DNA from: Isoetes taiwanensis
Lineage: Eukaryota > Streptophyta > Lycopodiopsida > Isoetales > Isoetaceae
Reading direction: 5' to 3'
Assembly: GCA_021234155.1 (NCBI GenBank)
Contig: JAJEKV010000039.1
Location: forward strand, 4,756,745-4,820,744
DNA: 64,000 nucleotides
This document shows positions 35,311-46,303 of the stretch, piece by piece. The position numbers and the translations under genes are program-made. Below the pieces are notes generated by a model. The model was not told the origin of the DNA. It searched no databases and saw nothing but the letters and a program-made list of their open reading frames with translations. The stretch's first letter is position 1; every line of letters begins with the position of its first letter.

Positions 35311-37928
35311 CATTTTATGCAAAATAACACAGGTTGGGACATGTGGTAAGAGAACAAAAATATCTATTCTACGACATTCCTCAACAATAAATCCAATGCA
35401 TCCTCTGAATGCAAGGAAAAATATTACAACAACAAGGCTTTTCCTGCATCATTAGCGTTCTCGTAAGCTCATAGTTCCGTTGGCTCTATTTGAACTAGTG
35501 TATCTGATGCTCTCTCCTGGTAAATCGTCCATCTGTTACATTATCACTATAAAATGTGTCTGCTCCTAACCACCTTGCTTTCCTTTGATCTATTGCTCGT
35601 GAGTTCATAGCAATCGACTGCAGAGGGTAGCACCGAAAGAATCCTTATGGAATGTAAAGCCAAAATCGAAAGATGGCGGTTTGCAAAGTCATTTCAAAAA
35701 GCACGTATGTTTGTCTACGCTTCACAATCCGCCTCCGGGTTCATGAGGAACAACATTGTAAGGATTAACAAGCAATAGGTTCAAGTGCATGGAATTAATT
35801 GAGGTGAGCCCACGTGCCTTCTATGCAAGAAAGATGACATGACTTTGTACCATTGAACTTAAAAACTGGGATAGACCTTACAACGCCTTTTATATTTTGC
35901 CAAATGCAATATGGATAAAAATGACAATAACTCATACAACTATATATGCAAAATGAGAATAGATCATGGAGCTATGCACTTACTTTCTTCGGGGTTCTTT
36001 GCGGCACCCAAAAAAAGCTAGAGAAGAATAGGAGTATCAACTTTACGTATAACAAAACAAACCGGTTATCAAATAAGCTGCTTTGTAGAACTGCTATTAC
36101 ACTCATGGATACAAGTAACTTTTATAACATCCTAGTACATGGAAGTCCCAATTTTTAACACTTCATGAATATCTCCTTTGTCAAATGATAGCACACACCT
36201 TCCTCTTTAAAAATGTCTCAAGATTATCCTTCCGAGACATTCTTCTTTCCGTCGGTCGCGTAGCGTGGACTTTGAACAGAACATTATGCATCTAGAATAT
36301 TTGATTAGCATTGTCAAAACATCTAAATAAGAAACAAGTAATAATTCATGCAACTTATCTAGGAATTGAACAATGGGTAGAAAACATCATCAATACAATG
36401 GCGGGTTTCTTACAAGTGTTAGAAGCACGTGCGATCCCGAACACGTCTCATTGGATTACCACCAAATCCTCGTATGCCCATCATTAAATGGTCACAAGAG
36501 AATGATTGCAAAAGCACCTTGAAGAGAATAAGTGTCTTAAGCTTTACAGAGATTTTATTCCCGGAGTATATTTCTATGCTTAAAAACAACAAAACAGATA
36601 TTCCCTAATGCTTAGTTCATCGCCTCAATGAGGGTAATATGATTAAAACGGGATAAAGTGTGGCTCGGGAGTTATTTGAGAAAAGTATATAGAGAACACT
36701 AGCATTGCCTATAAATCACTAGCTTTTAACTCAGGCGCTTTCGCTAAGATACTTTTATTTGCAAGAGAAGAAAAATATTACAATATGTTGAGCCTAAAAC
36801 ATTTGGTTTGCTACACATTTAATAATTGTAAAAAAATTTACTCTTGACTCTACGTACCTAGTGGAATTGAACTTTGGTTGTTATCTAGAAGTAACTTTTC
36901 GGCTTTAACTTTACTTGTTCGTCTCTCCTTCCTTGACTTCGGTTCTCCATGTTCACATCTTTGGATCCCGAGAATTTTGCTTTCTTCTTAAAACGTCCCA
37001 GATAAAGCAAATTAAATAACCGAGCATTTAAAATTGTTTAACCTACCCAAAGACAGTCTTTACTTGCTTCTTGATGCAAATATCCTTCCAATGGGCCAAG
37101 AAGCTTTTCTTTTGTGACCTTTGGGGAGTTCAAGGGTTTGTGCTCTTCCATTGAGTGATGGTCACGCTTAGCCACTTTAGCTAAAGCATCTTGTAAAGAG
37201 GTCACCAAACCTAGAGAAAGCCTTTTAGCACGCAACTTGGCAACCCTAGCCTTTGCATTTTCCATTTCGTGAACAAATCCAGAATCCAATTCACGGTTGG
37301 TCCACATCTTTGTTGAGTAGCTTTCAAAATTATGTCTTGGTGGTCAAATTACCGCCAGTAGCAACATGCAGAAGATAAAAGAGGGGCCATGGGATCCTTT
37401 GTATGAATACTTGACGATCTTTTCTCGGGTCGTTATTGCCACCTAAATCTAACTTTACATCCTCATAGCTTGATTCTTTTTTTCACATTTGTGGTATTAA
37501 AATGAGCCTCATTTGGAAGTAGCTCCCAACCCATTGAAAAGAGGGCTTTCTTTTGTACCCCTTACGCTAAGAAAAATCCTTTTATCTCCTTTAACACTCG
37601 AGGACAAAACCGGGAAGTATACAAACCCACTCTGTTGAAAGACTCATCCTTCACAGAGATGGGGAGAGAAAATGAGAATCTGAAGCCACCAAACATTCCT
37701 TCGATCCAAGTTTTGCGACTTTGGCCAAGTTGAGGCGAGGAATATCAAAACATTTCGCTGGAGGGATTTTGTATTTAAACTCTTTTTGGTTTCTCCGGTC
37801 TTCTTAGAAGGGCCATCACTGTGCTTTTGCAGCCAAGCCGGGCTTTCGGTGACCTTCCCGAGGCCGGAAACATATCCACCGGCAAAAGGCCTCAAAGATT
37901 TGGTCCATCCACATAACATCCTCCTCAA
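35311..37928 (-). pseudogene. 5'-truncated-unit copy of the DYRK gene (N-terminal exons only)
   Basis: This matches 18,238-20,842 of the full kinase gene, in the same orientation. It holds the large N-terminal exon (about 37.04-37.92 kb) and the small exons after it, but ends at the duplication junction before the exon with the DYRK homology box. It therefore cannot encode a kinase. The large exon is broken into short frames by small indels. Nearly all of these lie on CTG/CAG/CCG sites and may be sequencing error rather than decay. If transcribed from its own upstream region, it would run on into the PPR fragment at the end of copy 1. Confidence 0.85.
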
Positions 37929-37929
37929 T

Positions 37930-38225
37930 CTTCAAATTTATGAACAGAATTGGATTGAACGTCTAGGTGCAGCCAATTGGATAAGAGGAATGCATCCCAT
38001 AGGGTACGGCTTCCAAGCCGAAGAAACCCAGAAGCTTGTGTTTTGCTATGGGTGATCTAGGCGCCCATGTCAAAGAAGGTCGTCGGAATGGCCGGTGCGG
38101 TTAGGAAAAGAGACGATCCCAGTTTTTTCCCAATGGGGTGGCCATCACCGGCGCTCGGTTTGCCTACGTGGCATTCTCTATCCGCTTCAACATCCACGTA
38201 TCATTTGCACATCCGTAAAGAACAG
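37930..38225. other. Upstream region of the truncated kinase copy
   Basis: This matches 20,843-21,170 almost base for base. It joins the LTR/gag piece directly, with no Helitron, so it shows the arrangement before the 21.2-24.9-kb insertion. One small difference (GATCTAGGCGCCC here, GATCTCGCCC in copy 1) shifts the short frame that crosses it. Confidence 0.7.
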
Positions 38226-39320
38226 TTAGGTGATGTTCTGCCCTCTCGTCCAACCCTCTAGGTTTCTCAAATGACTTTGTAGGTTGGTATTTTTGAGCCC
38301 ATCCTCAAAAAGATCCACAGATTTTCTGGGATAAGGTAGGGATCCTAGCATAGAGCTCCCTATAAGCTCATGAATGAAATTAAGTAGTGTCGCAGTCTGC
38401 TTGACAGTATGAAGCTTCACTAAAGCATCACGCTCATCATGAAGTGGCGCATATTCATTTATGAAATGCTTCTTGAACTGATCCCAAATCTTCACCTCCA
38501 CACCCTTTGTTCTCAAAGGTGGAGATGTAGTATCTCCACCTTTGAGATATTCCATCTCTCCTTGCACACTTGATCCGTCCTCAGCATGCTGCTCATGACC
38601 ACCATTCTTTAAACCTTCTTGTGTAATGGGGCTCGTGGGTGGCTGGGTAGATTTTGTTTGGAGGCGATTCATAGAAGGATGATGCACCTCTTCTTCCTCA
38701 TGGCCCAAACCTGCTAGAAGTCTGTCCATTTCTGCAATCTTTTCCTCAAAGTGGGCACATTTATACCATAGTCTACCAGATCAGTATCACTAAGATTACC
38801 CTGCTCTGGTAATTCTGGCTGATCCTCAGCCCCTGGCTGTTGCACTGGATCATTAGTCCCAGAAGAGCTTATCATTGCGCTCTGATACCAAAATTGTTAC
38901 ACCTAATGGAAGCACCGCCTTTTGCTAGAAGCGTACACTTATCGCTCACGCCAATGGATTCCTTGAATTCCCCACGGTGTAATCTGCAATCCCTGATTGC
39001 CAATAATTCCTGATTGGCTGTTTATTTCTAGCTTTTGTAGTTGCCTTAAATCAACTACTATAGTTGTAGGAAGAAAGGGAAAAGCCAATAGCCAAGATTC
39101 CTACTCAATGAGGATGCGGGGAACAATCTCCGGGCGCTTTGGTAGGAATAGTATTGGTAGGGACCGACCTTAGGGAAGTTAAAAGCACGCTTGGACCGGA
39201 ATAGTACTTTAAGTCATAATATATTGGGATGAGTGACCTCTCGAGAAGTTAAGTGTGCTTTAGGTCATAATAGTACTGAGATGGATGACCTCTTGGAAAG
39301 CTTTAGTGTTGCACCCAACC
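38226..39320 (-). mobile_element. LTR retroelement piece with gag-like frame (copy 2)
   Basis: Same element as in copy 1 but uninterrupted: primer-binding site at 38,879-38,890, LTR from 38,895, and a 167-codon gag-like frame 38,226-38,729. The frame goes further than in copy 1 (NLQSHLRNLEGWTRG) before leaving the element. The join to the kinase upstream region is at about 38,258. The gag similarity (WDQFKKHFINEYAPL..RDALVKL....F..GL) is to Ty3-type retrotransposon gag, by pattern only. Confidence 0.7.
39131..39316 (+). repeat. 5S-rRNA-like segments in the LTR (copy 2)
   Basis: These are the same three segments as at 25,804-25,987. The last two are unchanged. The first carries several CHG-site differences (CCGGAGCG to CCGGGCG, GGCCGGA to GGTAGGA, ACTGACC to ACCGACC). 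Confidence 0.75.
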
Positions 39321-39361
39321 ACCGCATTTTTTTCGAACTTAAAAAAAGTTGAGACATATTG

Positions 39362-39787
39362 ATGGAGTCGTTCAACATCTTCTTTAGCTTCACTTACTAC
39401 AAAAGCATCATCCGCTTTCGCTAAAACCAAGTACTATAGGAGCCCCTCCATTCCTACAACTAATCTATTTGCTTGTCCAAATGTAGCAGCTTCTTTTACC
39501 TTCAATGGTTATAATGATTCGAATTCTTTGCAAACTAGAGGAGAAAGGCTTGAACCAAAATCTAGAAAAGATAGTCAATAATTGCCAAACCTTATGCTTG
39601 AAGACAACCATTTCCATTGTAAAGGCAGTGCAAATCTCTTAGCTCCCCATGAATCTAAATCCAAACTAGACTTCAGTCCAGCCCTGAAAATTGATTTGAA
39701 ACATGATGCATTGTTAGAGTTTCCACTAGGTCATCATGCTTCTTTACAAGTAAAAGTTATCCATTCACATAACCCGTCCTCATAAAG
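39362..39787 (+). pseudogene. Anonymous exon-like frame with internal stop (copy 2)
   Basis: Counterpart of 26,030-26,458, with the same in-frame TAA. A few small changes near the start break the frame in this copy. Product unknown. Confidence 0.35.
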
Positions 39788-39873
39788 TGAAATTCAAGGT
39801 CTTACGCCACCTGAATTTTAAGAGTTTCAGGTCTATAAGGGGGGTTCACAGTTTTGGACGTATAACCCATTTG

Positions 39874-42249
39874 TGTGACGAGCCTGCCGAGTTGACCCTC
39901 CGGGCAACTCGGGATCTTGTCTGACTTACAACTAGATTTATGCACAGGCGAATTTAGGTGAAGAATTAAATCTTCCTTTGCAAATTAAATCCACAGTTTA
40001 GGCTCAACAAGCAATCCTGGTTCAGGCATTCAACATATTCATAAGCTTTTATATTCCAAGTTCTAACTGAGCAAATCAATAGCTCAAATATTTACAATGT
40101 GTTATCAATATCCATGTACAACAACACTGAGCAAATCAACAGGAACTGCTAGCTCTAGAATTCAAGCACGATTCCCGGCCACATTGCGACCATCAACTTG
40201 GCCGCCACCTTGCGGGTTCACTGCACATGCACTCACTGGGATTAGTCCTCGTGACTAAGTGGGGATCCCGTAGCTGCTACTGCGTACATAGGAACACTCT
40301 GACATCTTGGATAACATACACATGAACAATTCCAAATATACAAGAGACTATGGTGCAGTGCTAGACAATGACAACAAAAGAAATATCATAAGAGTCCAGA
40401 GCAAGAACACAAAGCCAAAGTACCAAAACAACATAACAAAGCTCCGGGACAATGGGAAGCTCAGCCAGCCTACAAGCAGGCCCTGTTAGCAGAGAAATGC
40501 CCGGCCAGCTCACATTCCGAGCCCCGTTGGCGGAGTTGGTGGGGTGAACCTCGTATGCGCATACCCTTCCCAGCCCACGTCTGGCGCTGGAGGACCTCTT
40601 ACCATGGAGTTCACAAGAGTTGACGTACAACCTCACCGGGAAGCTACGCCCGTGAGGAGGCCACGCCCGGTGTCACAGAGCATAGATACAAAGAACACAG
40701 ATGACATGAGAATGCCGGAACTACCCAGGCCACCGAACCTGGAAGTCCGACCCCGGAGGTTCCAAGTACATAACATAATATCAAGGACGACAGTGGAACA
40801 ATTCAAAGACCATAACAGAATTTACTATAAATGTGCCTAGATCATACTCTTAGCCCTTGTCGAGGTTGCCCATACAACCTAACCATGCCGAAGTAGCTAG
40901 ATCGGTGATGGAAACCCTGATGACAACTCAAATGTTGATGCAGCGTGCTCAAACCACCCCTGTAAGGTTGATGCAGTACTCACTTCGCCATATTATTTAC
41001 TTAAGCTCCCTTAGGTATGGTTTGAAGGTTTTAATATTTAAAGTTCCACTTCTTAGCTAATGAATTAATTGCGCATTCAAACTGGCGCCTCCAACTTATG
41101 CTTTTCCTGCTTAAAAATCTATGGGGTCCCCTGACCGCAACTGCCTGGAACTTCCGTCAAGCAGCACACAGGCAAGCCCCATCTCTGGGAGCAAGCTGGT
41201 ATAATTATCCCATGCACCTTTGAATTATTACTTTTCAATTACCTATTATCTTAGTTAAATACAACCAATCCTAGAATTCCCGCAACTTGTTATTATTCTG
41301 CCCAGGCGCCATGCTCAAATTTGCTCTGCTAACCAATTCTTCCTTAAGCCAAGGGCAACCCAATCCCATCTATGATTATCTAGATTTATATTTGAACAAC
41401 CAACAAGCAACCCACCAAACTGATTAAAACAACAAATTAATAAATCCAATAAAAAACAAGATAAAAAGCAAAACTAACGTGAGCTTTAGATCCGGTGCCG
41501 ACCAGCCCATATCCTTCTACTTTGCCCACTGATTTGGGCTTCTTGGACCCTCAAATCTTCTGATTTCCTCCTGGCTCTGTGTTCCAGGGAATTCCAGACA
41601 GTTCCAGGGCAGTTTGAAGACAGTTTTCTGCTCTAAAATTTTACCAAGCAAGCTTCTGTAACCATTTCTGAAAGCTAAAATTTCTCCCTCTACTTCCAAA
41701 TTCGGCCCTCTTAGACCCAAATCGGCCCTTCTCATCCAATTTCGACCTGTTCCAGGTCATTTTCAAGCATTTCTGGCAGTTTCGGTGCCATCTGTGATGG
41801 CTTGGTTGCAAGTAAAACTTATTGCTACAGCCTATGATTTCTGAAATTGCTCTCTCCTGGATCAATTTCGGCCTACTTCAGGCCCTCTTACTATAACTTT
41901 TCCATCAACATCATCTCATATGCTTGCTCCAGTAAAGAAAACCCTCTCCATCCACCGTTACAGTTCTTACAAAAGCATGCACAAATCTGATCCTGAAAAC
42001 CTATGCAGCTCAATTGAATCCATAAAATCAGAATTCAAAACCCCACCTGGAAGAGAAATTGATGCAGTCTCTGTCTACGACAAGCTCCGATGCTCTCTGC
42101 CTCGATGCTGAGAGTAGCCTTCTCTTGCAAAAGCTTCACGTCTCCAAAAAGCCCCAAATTTCTAAACCCTTGCTCATACATCTATGCCCTACATGTATCT
42201 TCATAAATACTTGTACAATACTGGCCCCTAGCTGCCCAGGACCATTACA
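39874..42249. mobile_element. Solo LTR or LTR-like element, 2,376 bp, TSD ATTTG
   Basis: The insert begins TGTGACGAGC and ends CCATTACA, flanked by ATTTG on both sides (39,869-39,873 and 42,250-42,254). Copy 1 has a single ATTTG at 26,542-26,546 and no insert, so the ends are exact. TG...CA borders and a 5-bp target duplication fit an LTR retrotransposon. There is no primer-binding site, no polypurine tract next to a second LTR and no coding domain, so a solo LTR from LTR-LTR recombination is most likely. 2.4 kb is long for an LTR, and a small non-coding element with unseen short LTRs is the alternative. Confidence 0.88.
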
Positions 42250-42889
42250 ATTTGCGTGCACGTCGAGGGGCTTTTTAATGGTTGTTGGCATACGTATATG
42301 TCCGTGAAAATACGAGTTACAGGAACACATTTTTTGTAGACATATGAAGGGGAGTGTGGCATGAGAACTATACGCCTCCTCCTTGTGAGCTGTCTCACGC
42401 TGTATGGGATTTCCCTTTAAGTTTTGGAGCTTCAAGTCAGATTTTGGATTTAACTTTGGTTATTTATTTTTGACAAAAAAAAAAAGGTGTCTCATATCAG
42501 GGATGTTGATGTGCCTTCTTGCTCCAAATGTATCGAGCTTAGTTGGAACGTCATTTATATTGCATTTGCAACTGTTGATTCTCTATTTTAGTTTTAATAT
42601 GCAAAAAATGCAGCATTGTTTTAGTTCTTTCTTCAATTTGAGCAATATGCTAAACTGTAGCATTTTGTTTGGCCTATTATCATGCCTTCTTGCATCACGC
42701 TCACATTTGTTCTCGTCATTTTTATGACCAAGTTGTAGTTATAGTCCCGTGAAACTTCATTGGCAACGGTAGATGGTTCTTTTTTATGCTAAAAGAGCTG
42801 AATTCCAGAAGCAGTTTTGAAGCGGCTGAAGAACTCGTTTTCTAGCTACCCATTTGCTCTTAATAAAGGCATATTAGCAAGGCAATATC

Positions 42890-43126
42890 TTGATTATCAT
42901 GTTAGAATTTTTTTTCTTCTCTATGCTTGATCTGGCCACCAGTATCTTTCCATTATTTCATGTAGGATCCAATAATTTGTGGACTGTTGCTTCTCCCGGT
43001 AGAAGTAATCCTGCGGGCATTAGAAGCTTTTTTACGAAAGAGCACATCAAGTCTATTAAGGTATTTCCATTTTGCCAGCAAAGGATTCCAAATAAAGATT
43101 ATCACTCCTTCTTGTCTTCCATGTGA
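42890..43126 (+). other. Anonymous open frame present in both copies
   Basis: A 78-codon frame (LWTVASPGRSNPAGIRSF) is identical to 27,185-27,421 in copy 1. The preceding poly(T)/TTCTTTCTC stretch is like a splice acceptor and GTGAGT follows directly after the stop region, so it could be an exon of the same relic gene as the GPAT piece. I do not recognise it. Confidence 0.3.
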
Positions 43127-43312
43127 GTATGCATGACATATTCAGATTTAAATCATTTAGACATAGATGGCATGGATGATATTGTTATTGCCATTACTAT
43201 TAAGACATAACGACCCATGTATTGTGAACTTGAAGCTTGAAAAAAAGGCATATGCTACTCTTTTGCATGCCATAGCATTCTATTTCTGTGCACTCACAAG
43301 ACAGGGTTGCTG

Positions 43313-43559
43313 GAGGAAGGGATGTGACAGGATTAACTTATAGTATCAGCCATGTTTCTGAAGTTATTTAATCCATTAAAACTGCTAGATTGGCTAGAGA
43401 CAAAGAAAGGGATGCTGCAAATATCACGGCTCTGCTTCAGAAAGAGGGTGAGGTAATTTGTTCGGAAGGCACTACATGTAGAGAGCCATTTTTGCTAAGA
43501 TTTAGTGTATTGTTTGCAGAATTGAGTGATAAAATTGTTTGCCCTACGCAACCCCCCCG
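43313..43559 (+). pseudogene. GPAT pseudo-exon, copy 2
   Basis: Same block as 27,604-27,845, with the same TAA (43,369-43,371). Here the motif reads [16 protein letters not shown] because CCG became TCG. The shared stop shows that the gene was dead before the segment duplicated. Confidence 0.85.
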
Positions 43560-44099
43560 GGTGAATATGCACCCAAACCAAAGGGGGTCTAAGGGGGATT
43601 TTAATTTAAATGTGTTAAATGCAATGGTTTGTGTTAATAATGTTAATGGTAGTTGTGTGTTAATGGTTTATGTTAACTAAAAAAAATTCGGCCCCTTCGG
43701 GGCCTTAAGGATGGTGTAGGGGTGTAGATATAGACATTACCTAATACTCTAATGATGGATGATGTATCATAGCCTCAGATACAATATATGTCATAATATA
43801 ACCATAGAAAGATAAATTAATATGTGAAGCAACAAGAATTGAGATTTGGAACCATCGTATTGTTGTTTGAAAATATAATCTTGAATCGACTTTGGATTTA
43901 AATGTGCACAGAGGATCTGGAATACATTAAACAAATCTGGAATAGAGGACAAAATAGTAGAGGCTTGAGGTAGAGCAGTGGAAATGTAAGGAAAGGAATG
44001 AGCTTATTAAATATGAGCCATGCATTATCTGGGTCCCCAAATTATCTACAAATAGAAACATTAACATTTTCGTCTCTGAGCCACTTTCCAAGGCAAAAT

Positions 44100-44223
44100 C
44101 CTGACACGATTTGATGCTTTTGTGCATCACCTTTAAGAAGAACATCAGAGTTTCCTTTTCTTTGCTATGTTGAACATAAGCCGCGATAATTGTTGTCCAA
44201 GAGAATATATTTTGTGCTTCCAT
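44100..44223 (-). pseudogene. PPR fragment (copy 2)
   Basis: Counterpart of 34,100-34,210 (MEAQNIFSWTTIIAAYVQHS). It has 12 extra bases near 44,108 compared with copy 1 (GATTTGATGCTT). Not functional. Confidence 0.65.
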
Positions 44224-45329
44224 ATAATGTCAATCAGTCAAAAATGTGTTGTAAAAGTGTAGATGACTCTTGCTGCTACAACTCAGAATTTCTTCTAGAC
44301 GTTTCTTATACAAACATGGACCTTTATAGACCAAAAACCACCATGAATACGGTTCATCTGCACATTTGTTAATCACAAGCTCAAATGTGAACCTACAAAC
44401 ATGGAGTTAAATATTAGAGAGCTTAATCACACCAAGCACATCAAGCAGGTTGGCAACAATGATAGAGCCAAGCATGATCAAGAACCAACAGCGTTATTCC
44501 TTTTGTGCAATGGGACAAAATGAACCACGTAATGTCAATCAGTCAGAAATGTGCTCTAAAAGTGGAGACGACTCTTGCTGCCACAACTCAGAATTGCTTC
44601 TAAAATCTATCCATATTTTCTAACTAAAAGCTTGGTGTACATGGATAAATTAGCAGTGCTTTCTTTATACTCTCTACTGCCAATTCCTTTGCCTTATTAC
44701 ATGTGCCTCTTTGCTTCAAACACATAACTTGGCACATTACGAATCCGACATTTTCTCATTTCAAAGCCTGTTTTAGCCATTGAAATCAATTTAAACACCT
44801 AAAACGAACATATTTCGATGTCTTGGTCTCAATCTCACACTCATTTCTACCTAATGTAATGTAAAATTAATTCATATGCAGACACATCAATGGTCACGAA
44901 GGTATGAAGGATATCAACAGGCTTGGTAGTCTGTCCTAACCCAAGGAGTTTATATCAGGAAGCTCCAATGGATGTTACACATATATTGCAATTTTCTCTC
45001 AAATATCAACATTGTTATCCGAACCTCACTCCACCTAATCACAAGAATGGAAACTAAATTTGGCTCTCTTGACTGACTACTTTACACTGCCCGGCCCGGG
45101 TTTGTTAGGCTCTTTTCTCACTCCATGGTGTGTATGCAGCAGCATTCCAGACCACCATTCCAAGAGAAATTATTCCGTACATTAATTATTTCATTGCTGC
45201 ACAAACCGATCAAAGCTGTATTTATTTGTGACTTTTTAAGTAGGTTTGTCTTAGCAAACTTGGTTTCCATAGCAGCTGGAGTTAAATATTGAAGAGTTTA
45301 TCGGAACGTTGATGTTTATTAAGCATTTT

Positions 45330-46298
45330 TGAGTCTTGGGCACATTGGGATATCACAAGTTAGGTTCCTAAAACTGAGCATAGGATGGCATGCCTGCACC
45401 AATGCCTTTGTTCTTACTTAGATTAATTTATCATGGAAGCTGAAAAGTGAAGAGACTAGTACATATTGTCTAAGAGAGGACCAAAAGAATTTTGACAGTA
45501 GTTATGTAAGCAAGTAAAAAATATAAATGTGGCATACATCACTTACAGAGTGTCTAATGAACTTAATGAGCCCAAATCCGTTGGTATCTTTATCGTTTAA
45601 GTTGTTGAAGCTTAAATCCCTGGAAACGTGCTGGCATCGCTATTCAATTGTATTAAGGAAAAGGCATTTTAGGTAAAAGGAACATACAAGTAAGTGAGAG
45701 ACTGCAAACTCCCCAGAAAAGAAGGTATTGCCCCAGTCAGCTGACAGTTTTGTAAGGGTCTATGACAAGAACAAGTTTTGCCAAGGCATGCTTTGTTATC
45801 TCAGACTTTCAACAAGGCATCAAATATACTTAACTTACAGTTTTGTCTTGCATAGCGGGCAACCTGACATCAGATTATGGGATGCCTTCTTCAACTTTCA
45901 ATACAAGGGCACAAATAAGAAATGACATTTCCGGCCACTCTATTGGAGGCTCCTCTGTCTATGAACCACGAACCAGCTTATTATTGTTGGTCTGATACCT
46001 CTCTCAAATCCAAGAAGCTCCTATGTTTCCACCTATTGCCAGAAGAATTAAAGCAGAAGAGAGCTTTGATAGAGATAGAGTCGGCTGCAGAAGGGTCGCT
46101 ATGGTTAGTCGAATCAGCCATAACAGATATCTAACAAAACCAACAAAACCAACGGCCGCTCCAACGCTCACCAAGACTTGAAAGGATGCTGCCGTATCCT
46201 ACTCTCGAGGCCGCTCCAAGCCCTTGCCTCACCAAGACCACCAAAACCACCAAAACTCAATAACCCTAAAAAAAACCCTGTTCGATGCTTACATGCTC
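45330..46298. other. Unique sequence between duplication and second solo LTR
   Basis: This is the ancestral right flank of the duplicated segment. Short open frames at 45,728-45,925 and 45,922-46,134 (plus) have no match that I recognise. No other structure noted. Confidence 0.4.
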
Positions 46299-46303
46299 GA
46301 TTT

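Larger units (their letters stand above)
18238..35316. repeat. Segmental tandem duplication, copy 1
   Basis: Copy 1 starts at CATTTT (18,238) inside the kinase gene and ends at CATTTT (35,316). After removing its two Helitron insertions, about 7.6 kb remains and matches copy 2 over its whole length in the same order: kinase 5' half, LTR/gag piece with 5S-like segments, two anonymous exons, GPAT pseudo-exon and PPR fragment. Outside the special patches described in the findings the two copies appear to differ at only one or two positions per hundred, so the event is recent. Confidence 0.93.
35311..45329. repeat. Segmental tandem duplication, copy 2
   Basis: Copy 2 begins at the junction CATTTT (35,311-35,316) and ends at CATTTT (45,324-45,329), after which the sequence becomes unique (GAGTCTTGGG). 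Removing the 2,376-bp solo LTR and its 5-bp target duplication leaves about 7.64 kb. It lacks both Helitrons of copy 1 and therefore shows the empty sites. The kinase copy here is cut off at the junction before the DYRK box and kinase domain. Confidence 0.93.

Noticed and set aside
35311-37928. Independent decayed paralogue of the kinase with many frameshifts
   Set aside because: The differences are not spread at random but sit on CHG sites, and the rest is identical to copy 1. A recent copy with sequencing artefacts explains it better than old decay.
40307-42307. Several 60-100-codon frames as small genes
   Set aside because: They lie wholly inside the 2,376-bp insert with LTR borders and show no known domain.
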